Source: Methylococcaceae bacterium UBA975 (GTDB lineage Bacteria; Pseudomonadota; Gammaproteobacteria; Methylococcales; Cycloclasticaceae). From it: a stretch of 9,514 nt of DNA. The translations under genes were made by a program, and so were the position numbers. Under the pieces are notes generated by a model. It had not been told where the DNA came from and did no database searches. It saw only the letters and a program-made list of their open reading frames with translations. Where the stretch lies: positions 1-9,514 of the forward strand of contig DBBV01000023.1 in NCBI GenBank assembly GCA_002292375.1, given 5' to 3'. This document shows positions 1 to 7,615 of this stretch, one piece after another; the stretch's first letter is position 1; each line of letters starts with the position of its first letter.

Positions 1-2838
1 TTTAATGCTTTGTCGAGAATTACGGTCGTCGTCAACCAGCAAAATTTTATTTTTTTCTTTAGATGGTTTAATTTCTGGCAGCGCACGCGTGGTCGTTTTT
101 TCAGGGGTGATTTTTAAAGCGATCGCTTGCATTGCGCGCTCTGATTCAAATAAGACGGCATCGTGAAGTAGCGCTAAATCCGTTATGTTTTTATCATTAC
201 AGGCCAGCTCTAATGCATGACAGGCTTCATTTAGTTTTAATGCACCAATACTACCAGCAGTGCTTTTTATTGTGTGTGCAGCACTGCTTATCTGTACGAG
301 GTCGGTCGCCGCAAAGCCAGTTTCCAATCGCTTCAAATAACTGGGCATATCTTCATAAAATAAACTCAATATAGTCGTAATGTCGCCGCCTAAGCTATCG
401 TTTAGATAGTTAAAGGTGTTTTCGTCTATAACGTCAGCATTATCACTAAACGTAGAAGTGTCGTCCTCGATGAGGCTAATTTCATCTTCATCGGGATTAA
501 GCCAACGGCTTAACAAATCACCCAATAAATCTAATTTAAGCGGTTTTGACATAAAGTCATCCATACCGACGGCTAAACATTTCTCTCTATCACCGTTTTG
601 TTTATTGGCGGTCATGGCAACGATCGGTGTGCGTAGGCCTTGAGTTTCAAGTTGGCGAAGTTGGTAGGTTGCCTCGTAACCGTCCATTTCTGGCATTTGG
701 CAGTCCATAAAGATTAAATCAAAGGTATGCTGTGATGCCTGCTCAACAGCCTCTTTGCCATTATTGGCGATGCTAACGGTACACTTCAAGCGTTCTAGCA
801 TGGCTTTTGCAACCAGTTGATTCGCACGATTATCTTCGACGACCAAGATGTGTCTCTGCTCAAATGATACAGGGGCATTATGGGTTTCATTGATGCTTGA
901 ATGATCTAAATCCGTTGCTGATTTTAATGCTAAATGATTATTTAGGTGGTAGATCAGGTCAGCTTCTCTGACGGGTTTTGTGATATAGCCAGCTTTCAGT
1001 TGAGCTTGCCTTATTTCATCTTCATTGATGTGGCGATTGATGGTTAGAATAATGTTGGTAGCTCTTAATTCCTCGTCTTCATCAATAAATTTTGCCAGTG
1101 CAGATTGTCTAACCCCTGAACTAAGTTCATCAATAATAATGTAGTCGTAAGGAGACTGTTGTTTTATTGCCTGACGCATCAGCTCAAGTGCGGTAGCACC
1201 GCTGCCTACAAAATCAGCCGAGTAAGATAAGGTGTTTAAATGTTGCGCCATAAACCGACGACACATGAGATGGTCGCCCACGTACAATAATTTGTTTTCC
1301 CGTGGGGGAATATGTTCTATAGCAGCGAGATTTGCGTTGATGCTATCATCCGTTTCTATTTGAATAGTAAACCAAAAAGTGCTGCCTTCATTGGGTGTGC
1401 TATCCAACCCTATTTCACCACCAAATAGGGTAACCAATTGACGGCATATAGCTAAACCTAGCCCGGTTCCACCGTATTCTCTGGTTGTTGTGCTATCGGC
1501 TTGGGCAAAGGCATCAAATACTTTTTTCTGGGCCTCTAAGGTGATACCTATACCCGTGTCGACTATTTTAAATAACAGCGATACTGAATCGCTTGGTCCT
1601 TCTTGTCGCGTTACAGAAACACTGACATCGCCTTGTTTGGTAAACTTTATCGCATTACCTAGCAAGTTATGTAAAATTTGTTGCAACCTAACGTTGTCGG
1701 AAACTAACTGCTTAGGTACGTCATCGCCTATAAAGTACGCGAGAGAAATGTTTTTACGTTGGGCTTGTGGGCTCAACAGTACAATAAAGTCTTCTAAGGT
1801 ATCGCGTAGGTTGAATGATTTTTTATTTAACGAGATGGCTTTTTGATCATAGACAGAAAAATCCAATACATCGTCAATCAATTCTAATAAGGCAGTGGCA
1901 CTCGAAGAGGCGACCTCTAAGTAATCTTTTTGTTGTACCGTTAAGCTCATTTCACTTAACAGTTCTAACATCCCCGAAATACCGTTTAACGGTGTTCTAA
2001 GTTCATGGCTCACGTTGGCAGCAAACTCACCTTTTACTTTTGCCGCTTCTAAGGCTAGATCGCGTGTTTTTAATAACTCATCCTCACGTTTTTCAAGAAT
2101 CCTCATCAGGTTATTAAACGCCAGCTCCATGTTCACAATATCTTGCGTACCACCAATATTGGCCCGAAGTTTGGTGCCTCCATCAGTTGCTTTTTGCATA
2201 TCTTCGGCAAGGTTCTGTAAAGGTTTGGTTACACGGTTGGTAATGATTAGCAAAACCCATAATAAAATGCCGGCTAAGGCACCAATCACGATTAAATTGT
2301 ATTTGTAAAAATTATTTTTTAATTGTGATAGGGCATTTTTGCTGATCACTAATTGAACGTACCCTAGGAGTTGGGGCTCAAAATGTTCGTCTGCAAACGG
2401 GGATATTTCAGCATCCGTGGTGCTAAATACTGGGCTAGTGTATATCCAAGCCTGTTCATTTTCTTGATGGATGGCTGATGGGTTTACAGAGGCGGTTAAG
2501 GGTAATAACTCTAAACTGATATCGCTCAGTGAGATAGCTTGTGCATTTTCATTATAAATACCGGCAGCTTCAACGTCTGGAAATGACAAAATAGATGAGA
2601 TAACAAGTTGTGCCTCATCTTCGCTTTGATACAGCAAGGCCAAACGACTTTTATTAACAAAGGAGTCTAATAATTGAACCCCTGTTTTGCTCAAGCTTTC
2701 TTTAACTGTTTGGGTAGAAAGGTTTGATGTTATAAGCGTAGCAATGGCGATCAACAATACGGTGCCAATTACATACGTCGTAGCAAGTAAGTTTTTAAAG
2801 CTAGAGCGGATAAGTGAATTTATAAAGGATTTAATCAT
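1..2838 (-). CDS. Hybrid sensor histidine kinase with CHASE8-like sensor, multiple receivers and Hpt (3' end beyond window)
   Basis: This is a membrane-bound multistep phosphorelay kinase. My translation is open for 946 codons from ATG 2838 to base 1, with no stop, so the C-terminus is outside the window. Visible order: TM1 about 17-38; a periplasmic region 39-180 whose residues 50-95 resemble CHASE8; TM2 about 181-200; HAMP about 200-252; HisKA with phospho-acceptor His278 in NVSHELRTP; HATPase with N box (381-400), DTGIGI (427-432), FDAF and GGTGLGLAI. A first receiver (about 516-635) keeps Asp570, Thr599 and Lys621 but has GD instead of an acidic pair. A second receiver (about 662-780) is canonical: Glu668/Asp669, Asp712 in MDCQMPEMDG, Lys765. 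An Hpt domain follows, with His855 in AAHTIKSTAGS. A further receiver begins at ILLVDDD (932-938). The start codon overlaps the stop of the upstream binding-protein gene (ATGA), which suggests translational coupling and a shared task. Domain calls are from motifs; the output domain and the signal are unknown. Confidence 0.93.
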   Translation of the reverse strand, partial: MIKSFINSLIRSSFKNLLATTYVIGTVLLIAIATLITSNLSTQTVKESLSKTGVQLLDSFVNKSRLALLYQSEDEAQLVISSILSFPDVEAAGIYNENAQAISLSDISLELLPLTASVNPSAIHQENEQAWIYTSPVFSTTDAEISPFADEHFEPQLLGYVQLVISKNALSQLKNNFYKYNLIVIGALAGILLWVLLIITNRVTKPLQNLAEDMQKATDGGTKLRANIGGTQDIVNMELAFNNLMRILEKREDELLKTRDLALEAAKVKGEFAANVSHELRTPLNGISGMLELLSEMSLTVQQKDYLEVASSSATALLELIDDVLDFSVYDQKAISLNKKSFNLRDTLEDFIVLLSPQAQRKNISLAYFIGDDVPKQLVSDNVRLQQILHNLLGNAIKFTKQGDVSVSVTRQEGPSDSVSLLFKIVDTGIGITLEAQKKVFDAFAQADSTTTREYGGTGLGLAICRQLVTLFGGEIGLDSTPNEGSTFWFTIQIETDDSINANLAAIEHIPPRENKLLYVGDHLMCRRFMAQHLNTLSYSADFVGSGATALELMRQAIKQQSPYDYIIIDELSSGVRQSALAKFIDEDEELRATNIILTINRHINEDEIRQAQLKAGYITKPVREADLIYHLNNHLALKSATDLDHSSINETHNAPVSFEQRHILVVEDNRANQLVAKAMLERLKCTVSIANNGKEAVEQASQHTFDLIFMDCQMPEMDGYEATYQLRQLETQGLRTPIVAMTANKQNGDREKCLAVGMDDFMSKPLKLDLLGDLLSRWLNPDEDEISLIEDDTSTFSDNADVIDENTFNYLNDSLGGDITTILSLFYEDMPSYLKRLETGFAATDLVQISSAAHTIKSTAGSIGALKLNEACHALELACNDKNITDLALLHDAVLFESERAMQAIALKITPEKTTTRALPEIKPSKEKNKILLVDDDRNSRQSIK

Positions 2839-3830
2839 TTGTTGGTTTTCCTTGGATAAACCAACGCAAACTTGCTTTCCTGTGTAGGGCTAATAATTAA
2901 CTCAAGGTGTTTTGCGGTACGTGTGTTAATAACCAATAACTCAGACGGCATAGGTTTAATGCCAACCGATTGAAGTTTGACTAGCTTATCCGTAGCCTTA
3001 GCCAATTCTTCACCTAAGCGCACATTATCTGGCAGTATGGACAGTAGGGCGCCGCGGCGGACATGAGCAGGGTTGCTAGAAATAACCGTTTGAGAATTCT
3101 GCCAAGCATCCGCTAAAATTTTTGGAACCAAACTTTTTTCATCTAAAGTGGGTTCATGTTGTAACAGCCAGAGGGCATTAACGGTGGTTTTTTCTGTTTT
3201 AGCGATTGTCCTGTACATAGTAGCGGCTTGTTGTGTGTTAGCTACGGGGTGTTCTACCAATTTGATGCGGCTTTTTGTAGCTGCCTGGCGTGCTTTAGCG
3301 ATCAACCAACCGTTAGTTTCAGGGTGAAATACCACGTGTATAAATTTTATTCTTGGGTTTAACTTGTGTAATTCGTTAAACAATGTAATGGGGTCGGGTG
3401 TGATAGAAACACCATTCATTTTTTGCTTAACTTCTCCATCAGAAAAGAAAGTAGCGCCATATAGGATTTTAGCGGGTGTTTTAAGCTCCGAAACTACAGA
3501 CTTAAGGCTACCACCCAATAAAATAAGCACTGCCGGGTTGTTATTGATTAACCAATTCTGGGTATCGACTGTTTTTTCTGTTTTAGTGAAAGATTTTGTA
3601 AGCACCTGCGCACGGGTTTTGTTTTTAATACCTTCAATTATATTATCAAAAAAAAGGTTATAGGGTTTTCTAACATCAGGGTAAAAAACGGCAATTTTTG
3701 TATCCGCAGTGACACCTGCAGCGCCTTCTGCACAAGTAATTGTGCAGAACAAGCTTGAGAACAAAAATGCGTAAAAAAGGGCCTGCAGACAATTTTTGCG
3801 GACTTTATCTTCCTTGATAGCTAACAACAT
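2835..3830 (-). CDS. Periplasmic ABC-type substrate-binding-like protein (PF04392 style), likely co-sensor for the kinase
   Basis: This is a 331-residue exported protein. The N-terminus has a charged start (KEDKVRK) and a hydrophobic stretch at about 16-33 ending TCA-EG, a plausible signal peptidase I site. No good lipobox is visible. The mature part has the alternating beta/alpha texture of a type 1 periplasmic binding fold: KIAVFYPD near residue 45, PAVLILLGG near 100, ILYGATFFSD, and IKFIHVVFHPETNG. This matches the uncharacterised ABC_sub_bind (PF04392) family in style and length. No permease or ATPase gene is in the window. The gene sits 23 nt after a TonB-dependent receptor and overlaps the hybrid kinase gene by ATGA. 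By analogy with LuxP-LuxQ and TorT-TorS, I infer a periplasmic ligand-binding partner of the kinase sensor domain. The SD before ATG 3830 is weak (AGAGA, about 8-9 nt upstream), so read-in from the receptor gene may matter. Ligand unknown. Confidence 0.85.
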   Translation of the reverse strand: MLLAIKEDKVRKNCLQALFYAFLFSSLFCTITCAEGAAGVTADTKIAVFYPDVRKPYNLFFDNIIEGIKNKTRAQVLTKSFTKTEKTVDTQNWLINNNPAVLILLGGSLKSVVSELKTPAKILYGATFFSDGEVKQKMNGVSITPDPITLFNELHKLNPRIKFIHVVFHPETNGWLIAKARQAATKSRIKLVEHPVANTQQAATMYRTIAKTEKTTVNALWLLQHEPTLDEKSLVPKILADAWQNSQTVISSNPAHVRRGALLSILPDNVRLGEELAKATDKLVKLQSVGIKPMPSELLVINTRTAKHLELIISPTQESKFALVYPRKTNK

Positions 3831-3853
3831 ACAATAATCTCTATACCAGCGTT

Positions 3854-5923
3854 TTAATTAATCGTTTTACGTAATTCGACAAACAAACCGCGGCCGGCTT
3901 GAGGTAAGTCATCGGGGATTAACCCCGGCGCTAATGAGGGCTCCCTTACTGTTTCGTCAAATAAGTTTTTAGCCGATAGGGCAAACTCAAAGCCTGGCGC
4001 AAACTCCTTTGCGCGTAGGGTTAAATCAACCACGGTATAGTTATCAATATCGCCACGGGTGTCGCCGAATGCGCGATTTCTATCACGTACGTGGTTGAGT
4101 TGGGTGTTAATCGACCAGGTGTGATCTATAGCATAATTAGCCCGTAAATACGCTTGTTGCTCAGGAGCATCGGCCGCGTTACTGTCTGTTTCCTTGTCTT
4201 CAGATGACTGATAGGCGTAATTAGCATACACATTCAGCCGATTACTGGCTTGCCAATTAACCTCCATTTCCAAACCGTGACCGCTTTGTGAGCCGGTATT
4301 ATTTGCGGTTGTGGGGTTGAAACGAATAATGTCCTCCATCGTGTAATGAAATAAGTTTAGACTTAGTTTTAAATCGTCACTTGCCGCGTAATCAAAAGCC
4401 AGTTCATAGGTGTCAATAACTTCAGGGTCTAAGTTTGGGTTACCTAACGCTACAGGGTTGTTAATATTAAATTGTTCGGCAAAGGAAGGTGCGCGAAATG
4501 AACGGCCGTACAGTAATTTACTGGTTAAGCGGTAACTGGTTTGCCACACAAGCGCCAGCCGAGGGTTTAGTGTGCTTCCAAAATCGGAGTAGTGGTCGTA
4601 GCGTAAGCCCGCGGTTAATGTCCAATCCGGTGCAAAGTCCCAAGCGTCTTGTACGAAAGCGTAATAAATTTTGCGGGTTTTTTCTTGATTAAACGGTGTG
4701 GTGTCGGAGACATCTACCAGGCTACCTAAGGGCAAAATCATAGGCCCGGGTGCGATGTAAAAGTTCCTCTTTTCCTCAATTTTGTATTGATCTTGGTGGT
4801 GAAACCCTGCGCCTACCCGGACGTCGTGATTTGTTAACCCGGTATAAAAAGCCGATAGGTCAATGCGGTTGTGCCGTTCGTAAACGTCGGGTTCACCGAT
4901 AACACCATCAGGAAAGGCACCGCCCAATGTTCCGGCAGGTAAAAGGGTCAGGTTTGAGCGTGTAATGCTATTAAAAAAACTGTATTGCGCTTTTATATCC
5001 CAGTTTTCAGAGAAATCTGTATTTTGATAAGTAATATCTGCATTGTACCGGTCAGCATCAGCCGTTCCTTTGTTATCTAAAGCAGAGAATAATCCGGCCG
5101 CTGTTTCAACATCTTTTCTGCTTTGGTAGCCTGCCCTAATGTGCCATCGCCCTTTCTCTATATCACCTCGAACGTCCAGTGATTGTTTGCCTGTGTTGAC
5201 ACTCCCCGGAGCTAATGAAACCCTAGGGTTAATAAACAAACCATCATAAAAAGTTTGAGCATCAGCGTTTATTTTTTCTTTTTGGCCGTTTGTATCCGCC
5301 AATTGTGCAGAAAATGCGGTTTGCCAGCCGGCAAACTCCCCACCGTATTGTAACCATGCGCGGTACTCGTTAAAACTGCCGGCAGACGCACCCAATTCTA
5401 AGCCGTCTATCTCGGTTGCATTTTTTGTAATAATATTAATAGTGCCTGCGTACGCATCAGCACCGTAGATAGCAGAACCTGGGCCGCGTATAACTTCAAT
5501 ACGAGAAATATTCTCAACGGGCATACCGCCCCAGGCTTGTGATCGATCACCAGCAAAAACATTGGTGATTGGTATGCCATTAATAAGCATTAAAACTTGC
5601 GGGTTAACGTCGGACGTAATGCCACGTATTTGATAAATAGGGTTATACCCCCCCGCTGAGTAGGAAACGTGTAAGCCTGGAATGCTTTCTAATACCTCGT
5701 CGATATCTCGCGCACCCATTTGGCGAATGCTTTTAGCACTAATAATACTGGCAACTGCGGGTGCCTCGGAGACGGTTTGCTTACGGCCCGTGGCGATATA
5801 GATAAACTCCTCATCGCCGTATGCTTCTGCTAAAGAGAAATCATCATCATTGTCATACGCATAAACTGGCGATAAAAATGCAAAACATGCCGTTAAAAGA
5901 CAAGCCGTAACAAAGTGCTTCAT
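3854..5923 (-). CDS. TonB-dependent outer-membrane receptor
   Basis: This is a 689-residue outer-membrane receptor with a plug and barrel, which would import a ligand using TonB-ExbBD energy or signal its presence. A clear Sec signal peptide spans residues 1-22 and ends SPVYA. A short acidic stretch follows, then a TonB-box-like segment (DEEFIYIATG, about 37-46). The plug domain runs from about 50 to 167, with VLESIPGLHVS, QIRGI, VLMLINGIPI, IEVIRGPGSAIYGADAYAGTINIITK-type motifs (about 142-167). The rest is barrel, with repeated aromatic-ended strands and RSFRAPSFAEQF in the middle. The C-terminus is RGLFVELRKTIN, so the last residue is not the usual aromatic. The length is that of small receptors of the BtuB/CirA/haem type, but I cannot assign a substrate. 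An AGG Shine-Dalgarno lies 7 nt before ATG 5923 and is part of a hairpin. The binding-protein gene begins 23 nt after the stop, so the two are probably co-transcribed. Confidence 0.95.
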   Translation of the reverse strand: MKHFVTACLLTACFAFLSPVYAYDNDDDFSLAEAYGDEEFIYIATGRKQTVSEAPAVASIISAKSIRQMGARDIDEVLESIPGLHVSYSAGGYNPIYQIRGITSDVNPQVLMLINGIPITNVFAGDRSQAWGGMPVENISRIEVIRGPGSAIYGADAYAGTINIITKNATEIDGLELGASAGSFNEYRAWLQYGGEFAGWQTAFSAQLADTNGQKEKINADAQTFYDGLFINPRVSLAPGSVNTGKQSLDVRGDIEKGRWHIRAGYQSRKDVETAAGLFSALDNKGTADADRYNADITYQNTDFSENWDIKAQYSFFNSITRSNLTLLPAGTLGGAFPDGVIGEPDVYERHNRIDLSAFYTGLTNHDVRVGAGFHHQDQYKIEEKRNFYIAPGPMILPLGSLVDVSDTTPFNQEKTRKIYYAFVQDAWDFAPDWTLTAGLRYDHYSDFGSTLNPRLALVWQTSYRLTSKLLYGRSFRAPSFAEQFNINNPVALGNPNLDPEVIDTYELAFDYAASDDLKLSLNLFHYTMEDIIRFNPTTANNTGSQSGHGLEMEVNWQASNRLNVYANYAYQSSEDKETDSNAADAPEQQAYLRANYAIDHTWSINTQLNHVRDRNRAFGDTRGDIDNYTVVDLTLRAKEFAPGFEFALSAKNLFDETVREPSLAPGLIPDDLPQAGRGLFVELRKTIN

Positions 5924-5959
5924 AGTAAAACCTACAACTTTTAATTATCATGTTGTAAG
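5921..5959 (-). promoter_or_regulatory. Hairpin covering the Shine-Dalgarno of the TonB receptor gene
   Basis: In the 56-nt gap between CS-B and the receptor gene, CTTACAAC (5959-5952) can pair with GTTGTAGG (5938-5931), with one G-U pair, around a 13-nt AT-rich loop. The downstream arm contains the AGG (5933-5931) that serves as ribosome binding site for ATG 5923. The stem is short and AU-rich, and is followed by only four U before the start codon. It is therefore a poor terminator and more likely a mild translational control element, or chance. No convincing promoter was found in this gap; GATAAT (5950-5945) lies in the loop without a matching -35. Confidence 0.35.
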
Positions 5960-5979
5960 CCTAGTAGAGATTTTAAAAA

Positions 5980-6780
5980 TTACCAGTCTCTTTTTTCTTG
6001 CCCGATATAGTCTAAGCGCTCACAACCTAGTGGGAAAAAGCGTCCTTCTTTCTGAGCTGATGAGTCGATATAACAAGAAATATTTCCAATGGAAAATGCT
6101 AAAACAGAGTAGTGGTGATACTCATTTAGAGTAATTTTTTGGTCTGCCATTAGTGCAGCGGCTAATCCGGCAACATTTAAAATTTGGCGGAAACGTTCTT
6201 TTAAAAGAATTTTTTCGACATCGAGAGCTAACTTCAAATATTGACCATTTGCAAGACCTAACTCTTCTGCTTTATTTAATAGAGGAGCTATTCTTTCATC
6301 ATGATTGATAATGGGTCGACCAAATCCACCGATACGGCGGAACGTTTTTAGATGATTAATCACAAAACTTTTTAATTCGATACCCTCATCAATAGCTTGC
6401 TTAGCTTGAATAAGAAAATACATGGCATCTAATTCAGCTTGTGAACCATAAATATTGGCTTCCGAAATTGCAGTGGCAGCGGACGTAGCTAAAACGCAAG
6501 TTGATCTGGCTGTTCCAGTGAGGGAAGCAACTCGATTATTCCAAATTCTGGGTTCTGGGTAGCTGGTTGACAAGACCCAAATAGCTTCAAATAGTTTAAT
6601 CTGGTTATCGTCAAATTCCTTTCCAGTAATGCCGAACATTAATAATTTAAACCAAGAAAAGTCGTTGAGTTCGGTAAATAAATCTTTACCGCGAAAAACC
6701 ACGCGTTCACCCGAAAACCATGCGCCCATGTCAGTTTGCCAATTATCTTCGGCATGTACTAAAGTGTAGGGGCCCCTCAT
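5980..6780 (-). CDS. Citrate-synthase-fold protein B (citryl-CoA-lyase-sized, catalytic residues atypical)
   Basis: This 266-residue protein looks like the small citrate synthase/citryl-CoA lyase superfamily rather than full citrate synthase (about 370-430 residues). Supporting features: VVFRGKDLFTEL (27-38), typical of the N-terminal part of citryl-CoA-lyase-like proteins; GGFGRPIINHDERIAPLL (151-168), which lines up with the family GFGHxV...DPRA segment; and a C-terminal PLGCERLDYIG (250-260), like the family PL.ERI.Y.G ending. By this alignment the catalytic His of GFGH is Arg155. The HGGA-type His segment reads YGSQAE (111-116), and the Asp segment reads NVAG (202-205). So the usual acid-base residues seem absent. 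I infer either a different reaction or a structural/regulatory subunit, perhaps pairing with CS-A, because citrate-synthase active sites form at dimer interfaces. It is a soluble cytoplasmic protein with no signal peptide. It overlaps CS-A by ATGA, with AGGGGG 4 nt before the ATG. Confidence 0.75.
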   Translation of the reverse strand: MRGPYTLVHAEDNWQTDMGAWFSGERVVFRGKDLFTELNDFSWFKLLMFGITGKEFDDNQIKLFEAIWVLSTSYPEPRIWNNRVASLTGTARSTCVLATSAATAISEANIYGSQAELDAMYFLIQAKQAIDEGIELKSFVINHLKTFRRIGGFGRPIINHDERIAPLLNKAEELGLANGQYLKLALDVEKILLKERFRQILNVAGLAAALMADQKITLNEYHHYSVLAFSIGNISCYIDSSAQKEGRFFPLGCERLDYIGQEKRDW

Positions 6781-6788
6781 AAGGCCCC
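6769..6788 (-). promoter_or_regulatory. GC hairpin presenting the CS-B start codon in its loop
   Basis: On the transcript strand GGGGCC (6788-6783) can pair with GGCCCC (6774-6769) as six G-C pairs. The 8-nt loop holds the ATG of CS-B and the TGA of CS-A. The upstream arm contains most of the AGGGGG Shine-Dalgarno (6790-6785). Ribosomes finishing CS-A would melt the stem, so this may enforce coupled, balanced translation of the two paralogs. The 3' arm lies within the self-complementary GGGGCCCC (6776-6769), which could compete. The structure is visible by eye; the function is inference. Confidence 0.45.
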
Positions 6789-7613
6789 CTGTAAATTGTC
6801 TTCTTTAGGTGCGGGGCCTGGATCATTGGTAAGTGTTAAACCATCACCAAAAAATGGGTAGTTACGCCAGCCGAGTTTTTTTTGTTCTAGCGCGTGAGCG
6901 GCAGCGCCGGGTAAGCGGAGCAGTAAAAACAATATTTCTGCCTGATCTTCAGTCATTTGCAAGTCGGTAAAAGCTGCCGCTATAACACCAGTCATCGCTA
7001 ACGGGCAGTCGGCTGCTTTTTCTAATTGCTGGCGGTGCTCAGACAAATAGGCGAGGGCACCTTCTTCAGGGCATAAACTGGTTAAATGATCCAATGTTTG
7101 TAACACGGGTGTCGTGCAACTCGCGCCGTAGGGATCAAAACCGGGTGGGTGTTCGCTAGCAGGCCAAACCTCAACGGCTTGTTCGTCTTGATAGTTGGCC
7201 AAGTGTTGCTGCCATTGGCTGAGTTCAAACCCACATTGCTGCCATAAACGCATAACTTGGTACACTTCTCGTGCGCCACCATTTTTACCAGCCCCGGGTG
7301 CTAGTGCTGCCATAAGGCAGGAAGCCGCAGTAGAACCACCTACGCCGCCGTTCATTGCGGCACGCACACTAAGGTCGCGTGGCCCTGGGTTGGCGATGGC
7401 TACAGCCACGGATTCTAATAGGCTTGATTGCCAAGGCTGAGGTTTTTCTAGCTTAAATAATAAATAAATATATTCAGCCCACGACACCTTGCCTAACAGC
7501 TCACCATATACGTCATAACCAGAGCAATAGGCAGCTTTGGCTGCAAACGGGTTATCGGCTTCGGCTTCTTCATGCCATATGTTGGTGGTAATGCATTCTT
7601 TTTCTTTTGTCAT
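6777..7613 (-). CDS. Citryl-CoA-lyase/citrate-synthase-fold protein A (catalytic residues atypical)
   Basis: This 278-residue cytoplasmic protein is of citryl-CoA-lyase size. Family-like blocks: GYDVYGELLGKVSWAEYIYL (32-51, the small-domain entry with GYD...L.GK.S); NPGPRDLSVRAAMNGGVGGS (75-94); a GAGKNGGAREV block (107-117) in the place of the HGGA motif; HPPGFDPYG (155-163) in the place of the GFGH motif; and LPGAAAHALEQKK (234-246), matching the conserved AHALE helix. The catalytic His positions appear as Asn111 and Asp160 or Pro161, and the Asp region reads AMTG (206-209). Canonical citrate synthase chemistry is therefore doubtful. It starts 2 nt after the stop of the ThDP-enzyme frame and overlaps CS-B by 4 nt. 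This tight packing suggests the three products work in one pathway, or that A and B form a heteromer. Automatic annotation would probably say citryl-CoA lyase; I would keep only the fold assignment. The residue mapping was made by eye from remembered family motifs. Confidence 0.78.
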   Translation of the reverse strand: MTKEKECITTNIWHEEAEADNPFAAKAAYCSGYDVYGELLGKVSWAEYIYLLFKLEKPQPWQSSLLESVAVAIANPGPRDLSVRAAMNGGVGGSTAASCLMAALAPGAGKNGGAREVYQVMRLWQQCGFELSQWQQHLANYQDEQAVEVWPASEHPPGFDPYGASCTTPVLQTLDHLTSLCPEEGALAYLSEHRQQLEKAADCPLAMTGVIAAAFTDLQMTEDQAEILFLLLRLPGAAAHALEQKKLGWRNYPFFGDGLTLTNDPGPAPKEDNLQGAL

Positions 7614-7615
7614 GA

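Noticed and set aside
132..2887. Several plus-strand open frames (such as 132-374, 416-643, 1490-1846, 2015-2308, 2687-2887)
   Set aside because: They lie opposite the continuous kinase reading frame, lack recognisable domains and plausible ribosome sites, and are antisense shadows.
3364..3663. Plus-strand open frame of 99 codons
   Set aside because: It is antisense to the well-supported periplasmic binding protein and shows no domain or start signal.
3729..3743. Lipoprotein signal at the Cys residues of the binding-protein N-terminus
   Set aside because: LFCTITCAEG does not fit the lipobox L-[AST]-[GA]-C at either Cys; a signal peptidase I site is more likely.
5931..5959. Rho-independent terminator between CS-B and the receptor gene
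   Set aside because: The stem is AU-rich with a 13-nt loop and only four U after it, directly followed by the start codon.
7082..7440. Open frames on both strands within CS-A (7082-7282 minus, 7195-7440 plus)
   Set aside because: Both overlap the citrate-synthase-fold frame, which has clear family motifs; these are out-of-frame shadows.
5980..7613. Methylcitrate cycle or reductive TCA (citryl-CoA lyase) operon
   Set aside because: No prpB/prpD/acn or citryl-CoA synthetase genes in the window, and both proteins seem to lack the canonical catalytic residues.
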